64,000 bases of DNA from Streptomyces roseolus (GTDB lineage Bacteria; Actinomycetota; Actinomycetes; Streptomycetales; Streptomycetaceae): contig NZ_BMTV01000022.1 of the NCBI RefSeq assembly GCF_014649855.1, forward strand, positions 62,001 through 126,000, written 5' to 3'. The notes under the pieces were generated by a model that saw only the letters and a program-made list of their open reading frames with translations, was not told the origin of the DNA and did no database searches. Of this stretch, positions 22,745 to 31,301 are shown one piece after another. Position numbers and translations under genes: made by a program. The first letter of the stretch is position 1, and each line of letters begins with the position of its first letter.

Positions 22745-22915
22745 ATGGTTCCACCGCCGAAAGGTAAGCCTCAGCCGGCTTCGTCCGGCAAGGGCGGCAC
22801 CGCCCGCAAGAAGAAGAACAGCCAGCCGACGCAGCGGTCCCCGCAGCAGCGCGTGAAGGTCATCGGCGCCGACGGCAAGGTGACCTGGATCTGGCGGCCA
22901 TGGCCGACGAAGTGA
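22745..22915 (+). CDS. Small basic protein
   Basis: The protein is 56 aa with GAAGGAGATTGACG before ATG. It has Lys/Gln/Ser-rich KGKPQPASSGKGGTARKKK and ends VTWIWRPWPTK. The gap 22598-22744 contains no gene I can support. Confidence 0.6.
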   Translation: MVPPPKGKPQPASSGKGGTARKKKNSQPTQRSPQQRVKVIGADGKVTWIWRPWPTK

Positions 22916-23103
22916 TCTGGGTGAGCGACAGCAACAGCTTCTTCGCCCACATCTCGTCCTGGGGCAGCAGCCCCGCCCGCTCCACCGCGTGCGGGATCCA
23001 CCTCGGCGACTACTCCTACAGCTCCTGGGACCTGGTCGAGAGCGCCAAGGGGAAGCCGCAGTGCTCGTCCTGCCTGGCCGGCGCGAAGGTGGTGCCGGGA
23101 TGA
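22900..23103 (+). CDS. Small hypothetical protein with Cys pair
   Basis: The protein is 67 aa, overlapping the previous gene by 16 bases. It contains ACGIHLGDYSYSSWDLVESA and CSSCLAGAK. Function unknown. Confidence 0.6.
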   Translation: MADEVIWVSDSNSFFAHISSWGSSPARSTACGIHLGDYSYSSWDLVESAKGKPQCSSCLAGAKVVPG

Positions 23104-23168
23104 AGCCGAAGGTCTATGCCGTCCGCGACCCGCACGCCGGCACCTGGACGTACGCCGCCCGCAGCTAG
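23100..23168 (+). CDS. 22-residue peptide or truncated gene
   Basis: ATGA-coupled, product MKPKVYAVRDPHAGTWTYAA plus two residues, then TAG. It may be the stub of a longer gene cut when the DUF2079 gene arrived. The gap 23169-23282 carries a CGTGACG/CGTCACG inverted repeat but no clear promoter. Confidence 0.4.
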   Translation: MKPKVYAVRDPHAGTWTYAARS

Positions 23169-23282
23169 ACTGTGTCCCGTCAGATAGTCCTGCCGTCGGC
23201 TCATGACCTACCCGCTGGGTCGACGTGACGTTTGTCCTGGGGGCATTTGGCACACGCCTGCGGCTGCCCGTAGCGTCACGGC

Positions 23283-24935
23283 ATGACCAGTCGAGTCGGC
23301 CATCTTGAGAACCGGGTCGCCAGCCCTTCATCGGCGGAGGAGAAAGATCCCGCTGGAGGCCAGGCGGCATCTGATACGGACCCCAGTTCCCTTGCAGCCA
23401 GCTACCGACTCAGGGGGGTTATCACTGCCCTTCTGTGCTTCACCATATGCTGCGGCTTGGGATTTCAGTCTTGGGTTACTCTGCGGGTAGCGGGGTTCGA
23501 CCTAGGAATCTTCGACCAGGCCGTGCGCGCCTACTCGAATTTTGAACCACCCTCGTCGGCAATCAAGAATTTCCATCACGAATTTCCGCCGAATTTCACT
23601 CTGCTCGGAGATCACTTCACTCCCTTCCTTGCGCTACTAGCTCCACTTTATTGGCTATGGGACGATCCCCGCGTTCTGATCATCGCCCAAGCCGCGCTGT
23701 TCGCGATCGGCGTCCCGACCATCCGACGCATAGCAAACCATTGCTTCAATGGTTTGGCCGGTAAGAATCGGCGCCGCGCCATCGATTCCGCTGGGCTCAT
23801 CTACGCCTTCGGATGGCCTCTACTGAATGCGGCGTACAACGGTTTCCACGAGGTGGCTTTTGCGGTTCCCATCATTCTCATGATGCTGGAGCGGGGCCTA
23901 GCTCAACGTTACACAGCGGCAGCGATTTGGGGGCTTCTTCTTTGCGGGGTTAAAGAAGACATGGGATTGATCGCGGGCGCCTTTGGGTTCTTGATCGCCT
24001 TGCGGGCGCGCCGAAGTCGCGACACCAGGGGCTTCCGAACCGGGGTAACTCTCGCCTTCGCAGGTCCGATTGTATCGGCGCTCACCATCGGCTGGTTTCT
24101 TCCCGCAATGGGCGGACCCAAAGGGTATTACTGGAGCTACGAGCGCCTGGGGGCCGATGGCGGCGATGCAATTATCAATATCCTGAAGGCTCCGTGGATT
24201 ATTTTCGAGGTAGCCTTCACACCTTCGATCAAGATCCTGATGATGTTGTGGATATTTGGAACCCTGGCGTTCCTGCCATTTGGATCAGGGACCACATTGC
24301 TGGCTCTACCGCTCCTCGCAGAACGCGTCCTCTCGGATAACCCGAACCATTGGGTGGTCATCAACCATTATGACGCGTTCTTGTGGCCGATCCTCCTTGT
24401 AGCATCGCTCGAAACCCTTGGCCGCCTGGCGAAGAGCCAAGACAGATGGCCTAGGCTACCTGCCGGAATCGCAGCTACTGCTGCCGCAACCAGCATGGCA
24501 GCCTCAATCTTTCTTGGGCTGAGCCCGTTGCTGAATCCCGGATATTGGAAGCCGAGCCCTGACAAGCAAGCCCTAGCAGAAGCTGTGGAGTTGATCCCAG
24601 ACGGTGCGACGGTTGAGGCCGATAATTCCGTGGCACCCCGCTTGACCAATCGCGCCAATGTGGTGATCGCGGATGATGCCCCACGAGGCGCTGACTGGGT
24701 CCTGCTCCGCGAAAAAGACAGAACCTTCCCTTTCGGCGATCCGTCGGAGCAGAAGCAGCGGATTGAACTGTTGTTGAATCATGGCTACGCAAAGGTATGG
24801 AGCAAAAATGACACGACTCTGCTGCATCGAGTGGACAGGATGCCGATTCCAGGAATGAGAATTCCTGGACCGAATAGCGTACCGGTCCGGGAGAAGGTCC
24901 CCTCGGATGTAGGCAGGAGCATCATCCTGCGCTAG
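23283..24935 (+). CDS. DUF2079 multi-pass membrane protein
   Basis: The protein is 550 aa. After a soluble 45-residue start it has about ten membrane helices. The family signature is present: FDLGIFDQAVRAYSNFEPP, then LGDHFTPFLALLAPLYWLWD and RVLIIAQAALFAIG. DUF2079 proteins are related in topology to GT-C glycosyltransferases, and the acidic FDLGIFDQ loop sits where their active site does; transferase activity is inference. Lower GC and looser codon use mark it as transferred. No Shine-Dalgarno is seen, so it may be leaderless. Confidence 0.85.
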   Translation: MTSRVGHLENRVASPSSAEEKDPAGGQAASDTDPSSLAASYRLRGVITALLCFTICCGLGFQSWVTLRVAGFDLGIFDQAVRAYSNFEPPSSAIKNFHHEFPPNFTLLGDHFTPFLALLAPLYWLWDDPRVLIIAQAALFAIGVPTIRRIANHCFNGLAGKNRRRAIDSAGLIYAFGWPLLNAAYNGFHEVAFAVPIILMMLERGLAQRYTAAAIWGLLLCGVKEDMGLIAGAFGFLIALRARRSRDTRGFRTGVTLAFAGPIVSALTIGWFLPAMGGPKGYYWSYERLGADGGDAIINILKAPWIIFEVAFTPSIKILMMLWIFGTLAFLPFGSGTTLLALPLLAERVLSDNPNHWVVINHYDAFLWPILLVASLETLGRLAKSQDRWPRLPAGIAATAAATSMAASIFLGLSPLLNPGYWKPSPDKQALAEAVELIPDGATVEADNSVAPRLTNRANVVIADDAPRGADWVLLREKDRTFPFGDPSEQKQRIELLLNHGYAKVWSKNDTTLLHRVDRMPIPGMRIPGPNSVPVREKVPSDVGRSIILR

Positions 24936-24944
24936 CAAAAATAC

Positions 24945-24989
24945 GAGTCGGGCCCGCGAGAGTGATTAATCACCTCGCGGGCCCGACTC
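24945..24989. terminator. Bidirectional terminator between convergent genes
   Basis: GAGTCGGGCCCGCGAG (24945-24960) pairs perfectly with CTCGCGGGCCCGACTC (24974-24989), and the loop GTGATTAATCAC is itself a palindrome. An A-run lies to the left (T-run for the minus strand). It separates the DUF2079 gene from the minus-strand secreted protein gene. Confidence 0.9.
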
Positions 24990-25014
24990 ATTGAACAGAA
25001 ATACTACATGCTAA

Positions 25015-25383
25015 CTACCGAGAGACCCGGCCCGTCAGCCAGTAGGTCCCGGTGTTCTTGTCGATCAGCTTGCCACGGCAGGCGCCCTGGCTGCCGACGG
25101 CGAAGGTGTAGGTCTTCTGCTGACCCGCCGCGATGTAGAACGCGCCGCCGTCACCGAACGTCCGGCCGTTGTCGCAGACCAGGTTGAAGTCAACGAGCGC
25201 GGTGGCACCCGAGATCTTGTGGTAGCTGACGTCGTAGCCGGCCGGGTCGGTGTACACACAGAAGCTGCCGCTGCCAGTGCTCACACAGGAGCTAGCGGCC
25301 TGGGCGGGGGACCCGAAGGCCACCATCGCGCCGACCATGGCGGCGGTAGTGGCAGCGACTCCCGTGACACGACGAAGGTTCAT
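25015..25383 (-). CDS. Small secreted protein with four cysteines (moron)
   Basis: The protein is 122 aa from ATG 25383 with AAGGGGAGGAAG upstream. Residues 1-32 are a signal peptide ending AQA. The mature 90 residues are β-rich with four Cys (SSCVST, SFCVYTD, LVCDNG, GACRGK), suggesting two disulphides. It is strongly expressed-looking (ideal RBS, own terminator). Function unknown. Confidence 0.75.
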   Translation of the reverse strand: MNLRRVTGVAATTAAMVGAMVAFGSPAQAASSCVSTGSGSFCVYTDPAGYDVSYHKISGATALVDFNLVCDNGRTFGDGGAFYIAAGQQKTYTFAVGSQGACRGKLIDKNTGTYWLTGRVSR

Positions 25384-25769
25384 TTGACTTCCTCCCCTTA
25401 GAGACCACTCCTTGGTGAAGCGGCCGGTCAGAACCTTATGGAAGGAGCATCGAAATTCCACAGCGTGACAACCAAAACAGGTCAGATCAGAACATCATGT
25501 TTAGCCTAGGCGCCCCCGGGAACACGTGCTCGATTAGCGGCACGGCAGGCCAGTTTTCCCTGATCGACACCTCCGACTTGACAGATTAACCCTTGAAACC
25601 CCTAAAGAAGTTGCAGAATCCGGCTTCCCTCGCCTCTTAATGAGAGGCCTACGGCGGCAGGGGATGGCTGGTCAAGCCCCCTGCTGATCGAAAGATGTGT
25701 CAGGTTCTTCGTGACCGCCATCTTCTACTCGTCGCCGGCCGGGCGGCAGTGCTGCGGGCGGTGCCCCCC

Positions 25770-26022
25770 GTCATGCACCGCGTCACCGATCGCTTCAGCG
25801 GTACATGGGACTAACCCATGAACGAAGCCAAGTACGCCGACTGTTCCCCTGCCGCCACCAGTCGCCCGACCCTGTCCGCGTTCCGACAAGGACAAATAGT
25901 TCATCTGTAACGCCATCGCCCTCGTTCAGGGAGGCGAGCTGAAGGGCCCCGGCGCCGACGGCTGGGAGTGGACGCTCCTCGTGGCCATGGCGCACGCCTG
26001 GATGAAGGAGCCGACCGACTAG
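25770..26022 (+). pseudogene. Composite of decayed gene pieces
   Basis: The 25770-25815 stretch (ATGCACCGCGTCACCGATCG onward to GGGACTAA) nearly repeats the 3' end of the 26498-26914 gene. Then 25900-26022 is an open frame without a start, ending LLVAMAHAWMKEPTD, that resembles the tail of an operon gene. The rest of the gap 25384-25769 is lower in GC, with TTGACA at 25578-25583, and no gene is seen. Probably the scar of moron insertion. Confidence 0.5.
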
Positions 26023-26032
26023 GAGGAGAGCC

Positions 26033-26326
26033 ATGGCCTACGCACGCTTCAGCGAGGGCGACGTGTACGTCTTCGGCACGGTGTGGGGGCCGGACCGGGC
26101 CGAGGTCTTCGAGTGCATGCAGTGCCTGTTCGTCGACATCCGCTGGGTCGACGACCCGGTCTTCGGGGGCCGGATCGAGTCTGCGACCGGGGAGCCGACC
26201 AGTTACATCACCGAGTCCCGTGCCGAGATGGTCGCCCACCTCCGGCGGCACCACGAGGCCGGGCACAAGGTGCCGGCCCACGCCATCGAGAGCCTGGCCG
26301 AGGAAACGTACTGGGGGAAGCCGTGA
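26033..26326 (+). CDS. Conserved actinophage-type small protein
   Basis: The protein is 97 aa with AGGAGGAGAGCC before ATG. MAYARFSEGDVYVFGTVWG, a CMQCLF pair and MVAHLRRHHEAGHKVP form a pattern I have seen in many actinophage proteins. The Cys pair and His run suggest zinc. Function unknown. Confidence 0.7.
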   Translation: MAYARFSEGDVYVFGTVWGPDRAEVFECMQCLFVDIRWVDDPVFGGRIESATGEPTSYITESRAEMVAHLRRHHEAGHKVPAHAIESLAEETYWGKP

Positions 26327-26517
26327 GCAGAGAACTCCGGCACATCAAGATCGCCTTCACGGTGGACGATCCGGAGCACCTGCCGACGAACGCCGGGGAG
26401 CAGATGTACGCCGACGACGTCTCCGCCGAGCTGGCCGACGTCGTCGAGGCCGCCGTCACCGCCTGGTACGAGAACCGGGGAAAGGAGCTGCTCGCCTGTG
26501 AACCACTCGTCTGTTGA
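26323..26517 (+). CDS. Small acidic hypothetical protein
   Basis: The protein is 64 aa, GTGA-coupled. It begins MSRELRHIKIAFTVDDPEHL and is helical. Function unknown. Confidence 0.6.
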   Translation: MSRELRHIKIAFTVDDPEHLPTNAGEQMYADDVSAELADVVEAAVTAWYENRGKELLACEPLVC

Positions 26518-26914
26518 CCAGGTCCTGGCCGAGGCCGACCAGTGGGCGCGCGAGCACCCGTGGCACTCCCGGCTCCGGGGGTGGCGCTACCGCGCGCAGC
26601 GGTGCTGGGTCCGGCTCAAGCGCGAGCCCCGGCACCGCTGGGAGCGGGCCCGCCGGGGCTTCAGCCGCATGGACGTCTGGGGCTTCGACCATTACATCGC
26701 GGGCGTCATCGCGGCGGCCTGCGACCAGCTCCGGGCCGGCCACAGCCACCCCAACGACATGACCGCCGAGGAGTGGGAGACCTTCCTCGAAGGCATCGCC
26801 GTCGAGCTGCGCCGCTACGCCGACTCCGACAACTTCCTCGACGCCGACGCTCACGCCGCCGGCGTCGCCGCCATGCACCGTTTCGCCGATCGCTTCAGCG
26901 ACATGTGGGACTGA
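26498..26914 (+). CDS. Helical hypothetical protein
   Basis: The protein is 138 aa. GTG 26498 lies inside the end of the previous gene with AAAGGAG upstream. It has a basic middle (RWERARRGFSRMDVWGF) and ends MHRFADRFSDMWD. A broken copy of its last 45 bases is at about 25770. Function unknown. Confidence 0.6.
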   Translation: MNHSSVDQVLAEADQWAREHPWHSRLRGWRYRAQRCWVRLKREPRHRWERARRGFSRMDVWGFDHYIAGVIAAACDQLRAGHSHPNDMTAEEWETFLEGIAVELRRYADSDNFLDADAHAAGVAAMHRFADRFSDMWD

Positions 26915-26924
26915 AGGAACTGCC

Positions 26925-27158
26925 ATGGACGACCTCACCAGGCAGGCCGGGGGCCGGGTCGCGGTCCGGGGCCGACGGGGCGCCGGGGGGAGGTGGCGCT
27001 ACCGGGCCACCTGCCCCTGCGGCTGGAGCCTCGAAGCCCCGGCCCTCCTGTTCCGCAACCTGGGCGGCGCCATCGACAGGCACCGCGAAGAGAGCCGGCG
27101 GTGCCGAACGCCTACTGCTGACTCCACAACGCGACCACCGCTCCGAGGAGGGTCGTGA
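26925..27158 (+). CDS. Small CxC-type protein
   Basis: The protein is 77 aa. TCPCGWSLEAPALLFRNLGG followed by HREESRRC resembles short actinobacterial proteins with one zinc. Its end overlaps a minus-strand gene, so the last 15 residues may not be native. Confidence 0.55.
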   Translation: MDDLTRQAGGRVAVRGRRGAGGRWRYRATCPCGWSLEAPALLFRNLGGAIDRHREESRRCRTPTADSTTRPPLRGGS

Positions 27159-27270
27159 CGAGGCCGATGAGCCATCCGGGGACCCGCTGCACGGTCAAGT
27201 GGAGTACGCCTATGCGGAGTTCGAAGAACGGCTGCTGGGCGTCCTCGGGCATGGCGGAGCGCTTGGGCAT
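27112..27270 (-). CDS. Small membrane protein (moron)
   Basis: The protein is 52 aa from ATG 27270 with GAGAGGG upstream. FFELRIGVLHLTVQRVP is followed by one membrane helix (WLIGLVTTLLGAVVALW). Short Streptomyces membrane proteins of this plan are common. Function unknown. The gap 27271-27461 is leader sequence with no gene seen. Confidence 0.6.
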   Translation of the reverse strand: MPKRSAMPEDAQQPFFELRIGVLHLTVQRVPGWLIGLVTTLLGAVVALWSQQ

Positions 27271-27461
27271 AACAGTGCCCTCTCTGTTGGGTGGGGTGGA
27301 TTCGCTCTACAGAGCCTAGGGCGCCCGTTCGATCAACTGGAACGCGATCATGGAAAGTTCAGCCCGTTAGGGGAATAAATCCCCGAGTCGCCACGTGTAC
27401 AGATCCCCTAAAAGGGGAACACTGCCGCGCCACCGGTGCGGACCGATCCAAGGACTCCACC

Positions 27462-27986
27462 ATGACCCGGCGCATGCAGGCCAACCCCGACGCGCCCCGC
27501 GCCCACCACGTCGAGCACGACGAGCTGTGGGACTGCGACCGGCACCCCCCGTGCGAACCCGTCAAGGAGAAGAAGCCCGTGACCGACCTCGCCGACACCA
27601 TCAAGGCCGTTCCGCGCATCCTCGGCGCCCCGTACGCAGACTGCGTCCGCCGGTGCGACGTCCTCGATGTCCTCAAGGACACCGTCGCCGTCCCCGACAC
27701 CGGCACCTACATCGTCGAGGAAGGCGTCGTTCACAAGTCGACGGGCTCCCGCTCCTGGTGCCATGACCGGCTCGAATGGAAGATCACCACCGAACTGCCG
27801 CCACCGCCCACCTTCTTTGAGGTCGGGAAGAAGTACACGAGGGGCTCAGGCCACCGGTTCGAGGCGCACCAGGTCGAGACCAACAGCGACGGGTCCCCGG
27901 TCGCCATCGGCATCATCACCTGGCTCAACGGCGACACCGAGTGGGTGACGAAGAAGGACTTCCACGACTGGGAGGAAGCCCGATGA
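27462..27986 (+). CDS. Hypothetical protein, first of a tandem pair
   Basis: The protein is 174 aa. It starts MTRRMQANPD and carries TFFEVGKKYTRG near residue 120, both shared with the next gene. The two are diverged duplicates. Cys and His are scattered (CDRHPPCEP). The C-terminal part looks like a small β-domain. Function unknown. Confidence 0.65.
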   Translation: MTRRMQANPDAPRAHHVEHDELWDCDRHPPCEPVKEKKPVTDLADTIKAVPRILGAPYADCVRRCDVLDVLKDTVAVPDTGTYIVEEGVVHKSTGSRSWCHDRLEWKITTELPPPPTFFEVGKKYTRGSGHRFEAHQVETNSDGSPVAIGIITWLNGDTEWVTKKDFHDWEEAR

Positions 27987-28501
27987 CGCGCCGCATGCAG
28001 GCCAACCCCGACCATTCGCCCGACGCCCACGGCGCAGAACATGACGAGGACGAATGGTGCGAGATGGGGATTCCCTGCGAACCCGTCCCTGCCGAGCCCG
28101 GCGTCCTCGTCCCCGCCACCGGCACCGTCCTCGTCGTCGACGGCGTCGTCCAGGACGTGTACCCGGCGGACGTCATCACCCACCGGTGCGGTGTCGGTTG
28201 CAGCGCCGCCCACCACGGCCCCGGGACCGTCACCTACACCATCGCCGTCCGTCCACCGAAGCCGGCGTTCTTCGAGCCCGGGAAGAAGTACCGGCGCTTC
28301 GTCGACTGGAGCATCCGCGCCCAGGCGGCCGAGGTCACGGAGCGGTTCGAGTGCACGGTCGTCGAGAAGGACGGCGACGGCAACCCGGTCGCCTTCGGCC
28401 GGCTGACCGTGCCGTGCACGACGGGCAAGACGAACGGCGTCGACACCTGGACCCTGATGGGCGGGTACCAGTGGAAGAACGACGGCTGGGCGGAGGCGTA
28501 G
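27983..28501 (+). CDS. Hypothetical protein, second of a tandem pair
   Basis: The protein is 172 aa, ATGA-coupled. MTRRMQANPD and AFFEPGKKYRRF match the previous protein, with HRCGVGCSAAHHG in between. Function unknown. Confidence 0.65.
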   Translation: MTRRMQANPDHSPDAHGAEHDEDEWCEMGIPCEPVPAEPGVLVPATGTVLVVDGVVQDVYPADVITHRCGVGCSAAHHGPGTVTYTIAVRPPKPAFFEPGKKYRRFVDWSIRAQAAEVTERFECTVVEKDGDGNPVAFGRLTVPCTTGKTNGVDTWTLMGGYQWKNDGWAEA

Positions 28502-28513
28502 GCCTGGTGCCGG

Positions 28514-28726
28514 TTAGGGGACGCGGAGATCGTTCAGGGCGTTGTGAGTGGGCAGGTCCCCGGCGGCCTTGCCCTGCTGGTCGCCGTTCCCGAAGGCCTG
28601 GTTCAGGAGCCCGACCCCGGGGAGGTGGTTGCCGACGCTGTCGGCCGACGCCGCCCCGGCGGAGGCGAGAACGGCGGTGGCGGCGACAGCGGCGGAGGCA
28701 AGAACACGGCGGTTGAAGATCGTCAT
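28514..28726 (-). CDS. Tiny secreted protein (moron)
   Basis: The protein is 70 aa from ATG 28726. Residues 1-29 are a signal peptide (LASAAVAATAVLASAGAASA). The 41-residue mature part includes HLPGVGLLNQAFGNGDQQG. Length and composition recall the small surface proteins of Streptomyces aerial growth, but I cannot place it in the chaplin or rodlin families. Confidence 0.65.
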   Translation of the reverse strand: MTIFNRRVLASAAVAATAVLASAGAASADSVGNHLPGVGLLNQAFGNGDQQGKAAGDLPTHNALNDLRVP

Positions 28727-28766
28727 GCCAGGCTCAACGACGCGGGCCCCGACAGGGCACGCACGG

Positions 28767-29615
28767 CTATGCCGCCCGCCGCCACCACCGGCGCTGCACC
28801 GGCACGGGCGCCGGGACGACGCGGTCCTCGGACCGCAGCATCTCTCGGGCGGCCTCAATCAAGACGGCCTCCCTTGCGTCAAGCTCGTTTTCAGCTTGGG
28901 ATTTTTCACTCTGCAAGTCTCGGACGCCTTCAGACCTAGACGCAGTGTATGCATGCCGCTGAGACATACCAGGAAGCTCTTGTACTACGCTCAAAATTCT
29001 CGCCCGGATAGCGTCCAGTTCGCCCTCAGGCCTAGCAGGAGAGAAAGAGGAACTCGTCATCCTGCCCGGCGCGGCGTTACGCAGTAGCGCCATGTCACCC
29101 AAAACTTCATGCGCTTTTGATGACACCTCTTGATCTTCACTGAGCAGAAGGAGCGAAACACGCTCAAAGACGTATGTCATCGAGCCCAGCCGCTTATCCA
29201 ACCTGAGGAGATTATCGAGAGCTTCGACGACGCCACGCACTGCCGTAACGACTCCAGCAGGTGCGATCAGGATTACCTCCGTCCGCTTCCGCCCATTGGC
29301 CTGCCAGGCGTCACGAATTGCGGTTTCCAGTCCGGTATCATCCGCGTCCTGCGTATACCAGAGACCAGAGAGAAGCCTAATTTCGTTGACCTTCTGAATG
29401 AACTCGGCTGTCTGTACCTGTCGCGCGGACCAGAGGGCGGCAACATGTTGCGCCTCCGCAGCGATCCGTGCCGCCTCACGAGCGGCAGCGGCCTGATCCC
29501 GCCCGCCGTTGGCCTGGATCTTGGCGCCGATGATGCTGCCGAGGAGGCCGCCGAGAATGGCGATGGCGGCGACCAGGGCGGCGAAGATCTCGGGGTTGTC
29601 CTCGAAGTAGGTCAC
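28767..29615 (-). CDS. Membrane-anchored helical protein, paralogue A (moron)
   Basis: The protein is 282 aa from GTG 29615 (GTG 29621 also possible). VTYFEDNPEIFAALVAAIAI leads to one membrane helix, then IQANGGRDQAAAAREAARI starts a long coiled coil. The body (about 80-280) is helical with no enzyme motif. It is 7 bases downstream of a close paralogue; together they look like a duplicated pair. Function unknown. Confidence 0.65.
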   Translation of the reverse strand: MTYFEDNPEIFAALVAAIAILGGLLGSIIGAKIQANGGRDQAAAAREAARIAAEAQHVAALWSARQVQTAEFIQKVNEIRLLSGLWYTQDADDTGLETAIRDAWQANGRKRTEVILIAPAGVVTAVRGVVEALDNLLRLDKRLGSMTYVFERVSLLLLSEDQEVSSKAHEVLGDMALLRNAAPGRMTSSSFSPARPEGELDAIRARILSVVQELPGMSQRHAYTASRSEGVRDLQSEKSQAENELDAREAVLIEAAREMLRSEDRVVPAPVPVQRRWWRRAA

Positions 29616-29622
29616 CGGCACA

Positions 29623-30465
29623 TCACGCCGAACCTGCTTCGGTGTCGCCCGAGTTACGGAACCATCGACGAGCACGCGGCAAGCGAACCAACGTCACATT
29701 GTCTTCAGATCGAAGCATCGCGCGAGCGGCTTCCACGAGAGCGCCACCCGATTCAGCAACGGCCTGTTTCCGTCGAAGCTTCTCATCTCGCACCACGAAC
29801 GGAAATTCTGTTAGAGCACTTCCAATATGGGCATCCGATATCCCCGGAATGTCCCTGAGCGCCTCGGTAGCATCAATGAAAGCGCGCGAAAAAAGTACTG
29901 CCCTGTTTTCATTGGCCAACCGGGCTGATGCCAACTCCGAGAGCGCATCGATTGCACGGAATGCCTTGGAAGATGAATCAGGATCCTCACTGACGCTCAT
30001 ATCAATCAAGGCGCCGCGTAGAAATTCCCCTGGACCGGCGGAGGTGGCAAGCTCAGCTAAGTCCTCTACGGCGCTGCCTACAAAATTGGTCGCGTGCACT
30101 ACGGGACTCGGGGCCATCAGCGCAATCTCCGCATGCTTCTGAATCATCTCCTGAAAAGCATCATGCAGCTTTCCAGGAACCCTCTGCCCCACCAGGTCCC
30201 CCTCCGAATAGAACAACTCACAAATACGTTCCACCTCGCGGACTTTTTGAATGAATTCAGCTGTCCGAACCTGACGAACGCTCCACAGCGCGGCTTCTCG
30301 TTGCGCATCGGCAGCGATCTGCGCTGCCTCCCGTGCCGCCGCCGCCTGCGCCCGACCACCGTTCGCCTGGATCCTCGCCCCGACGACGGCGCCGACGATG
30401 CCGACGGCCGCCACCACGGCAGCGAAGATCTCGGGCCTGCCTTCGAAGTAGTTCCATACGTCCAC
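29623..30465 (-). CDS. Membrane-anchored helical protein, paralogue B (moron)
   Basis: The protein is 280 aa from GTG 30465. It shares with paralogue A the start (YFEGRPEIFAAVVAAVGI), the helix, IQANGGRAQAAAAREAAQI and VRQVRTAEFIQKV, as well as the end AARAMLRSEDNV. The middle is diverged. It is divergent from the small plus-strand gene at 30497. Confidence 0.65.
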   Translation of the reverse strand: MDVWNYFEGRPEIFAAVVAAVGIVGAVVGARIQANGGRAQAAAAREAAQIAADAQREAALWSVRQVRTAEFIQKVREVERICELFYSEGDLVGQRVPGKLHDAFQEMIQKHAEIALMAPSPVVHATNFVGSAVEDLAELATSAGPGEFLRGALIDMSVSEDPDSSSKAFRAIDALSELASARLANENRAVLFSRAFIDATEALRDIPGISDAHIGSALTEFPFVVRDEKLRRKQAVAESGGALVEAARAMLRSEDNVTLVRLPRARRWFRNSGDTEAGSA

Positions 30466-30496
30466 CGCCCCATCATGCCCAACCCCAGGGAGAGTT

Positions 30497-30670
30497 GTGA
30501 TCGATCCGGAGAGGGCGAACGAGATCGCCATGGAGATGGCCACCGAGACGACGTTCAAGGTCTTCTCGATGTACCGCAAGGCCGGCTTCACCCGGCGCGA
30601 GGCCCTCGAACTCGTCAAGATCAACCTGGCGGCGTCACTGCAACGCGGCATCACCCGGGGCGGGAAGTAG
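30497..30670 (+). CDS. Small helical protein
   Basis: The protein is 57 aa from GTG 30497 after CAGGGAGAG. MIDPERANEIAMEMATETTF and a second helix (RREALELVKINLAASL) are visible. It keeps the operon direction between two moron groups. Function unknown. Confidence 0.6.
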   Translation: MIDPERANEIAMEMATETTFKVFSMYRKAGFTRREALELVKINLAASLQRGITRGGK

Positions 30671-31186
30671 CGGCCGGCCGACGTCGGCGAGCGCTCCCGG
30701 CCGGAAGCCTTCGCGCAGCAACGACAGGGTGTGGTCGAAGTTCTGGAGCAGCCCTCCGCCGGCGTACGGCCACAGGCCGGGGTCGGCGACCGTGATGCCC
30801 ACGTAGGCGCGGGGCCCCTCCCATTCCCAGGTCGGGTCCAGGGCGGTGCCGTCCCGGCGGACCACCCACGCGTGCGAGAGGAAGAGGTTGTCGTCATCGG
30901 CGAAGGCCTGGGCGAACCCCTCCGCGTACAGAAAGCCTTCGGAGCGGGCGTAGAGGGCCGCGTTCTCGTAGCAGCGCCGGGCGGGCATCGTCGCGGTGCC
31001 GTCCGGGAGGGGCTTGACGTCATGCCGCCGCCCCTCGGTGAGCAGCAGGTGATACGGGCTCCGGTACGCCCAGCCGGTCAGCCGGTCGCCGGTTTCGAAC
31101 GGGGGCTGGGACATCTGCCGGAGGTAGCGGAGCAGGCCCTCCTCGCCGGCGAGGAGGGACGCGTCCGGGAGGGCGCCGTTCGTCAT
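30635..31186 (-). CDS. Putative papain/transglutaminase-like protein (moron)
   Basis: The protein is 183 aa from ATG 31186. A Cys-His-Asp series is visible in order: RRCYENAALY, LSHAWVVRRDG and ALDPTWEW. This spacing recalls papain- or transglutaminase-like folds, but enzyme activity is inference. Its 3' end overlaps the convergent small gene by 36 bases. The gap 31187-31301 probably holds promoters; none is clear. Confidence 0.55.
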   Translation of the reverse strand: MTNGALPDASLLAGEEGLLRYLRQMSQPPFETGDRLTGWAYRSPYHLLLTEGRRHDVKPLPDGTATMPARRCYENAALYARSEGFLYAEGFAQAFADDDNLFLSHAWVVRRDGTALDPTWEWEGPRAYVGITVADPGLWPYAGGGLLQNFDHTLSLLREGFRPGALADVGRPLLPAPGDAALQ

Positions 31187-31301
31187 GCCCTCGACCCTAG
31201 CCGCGCCCCAGAACGGCAGGAATCCGAATCCGGAAGGGAGACGACAGGTGAGGAGGTCGTCCGTCGGCGGCTCGGCCGCCCTGAGGAGCTAGGGTCAAGG
31301 C

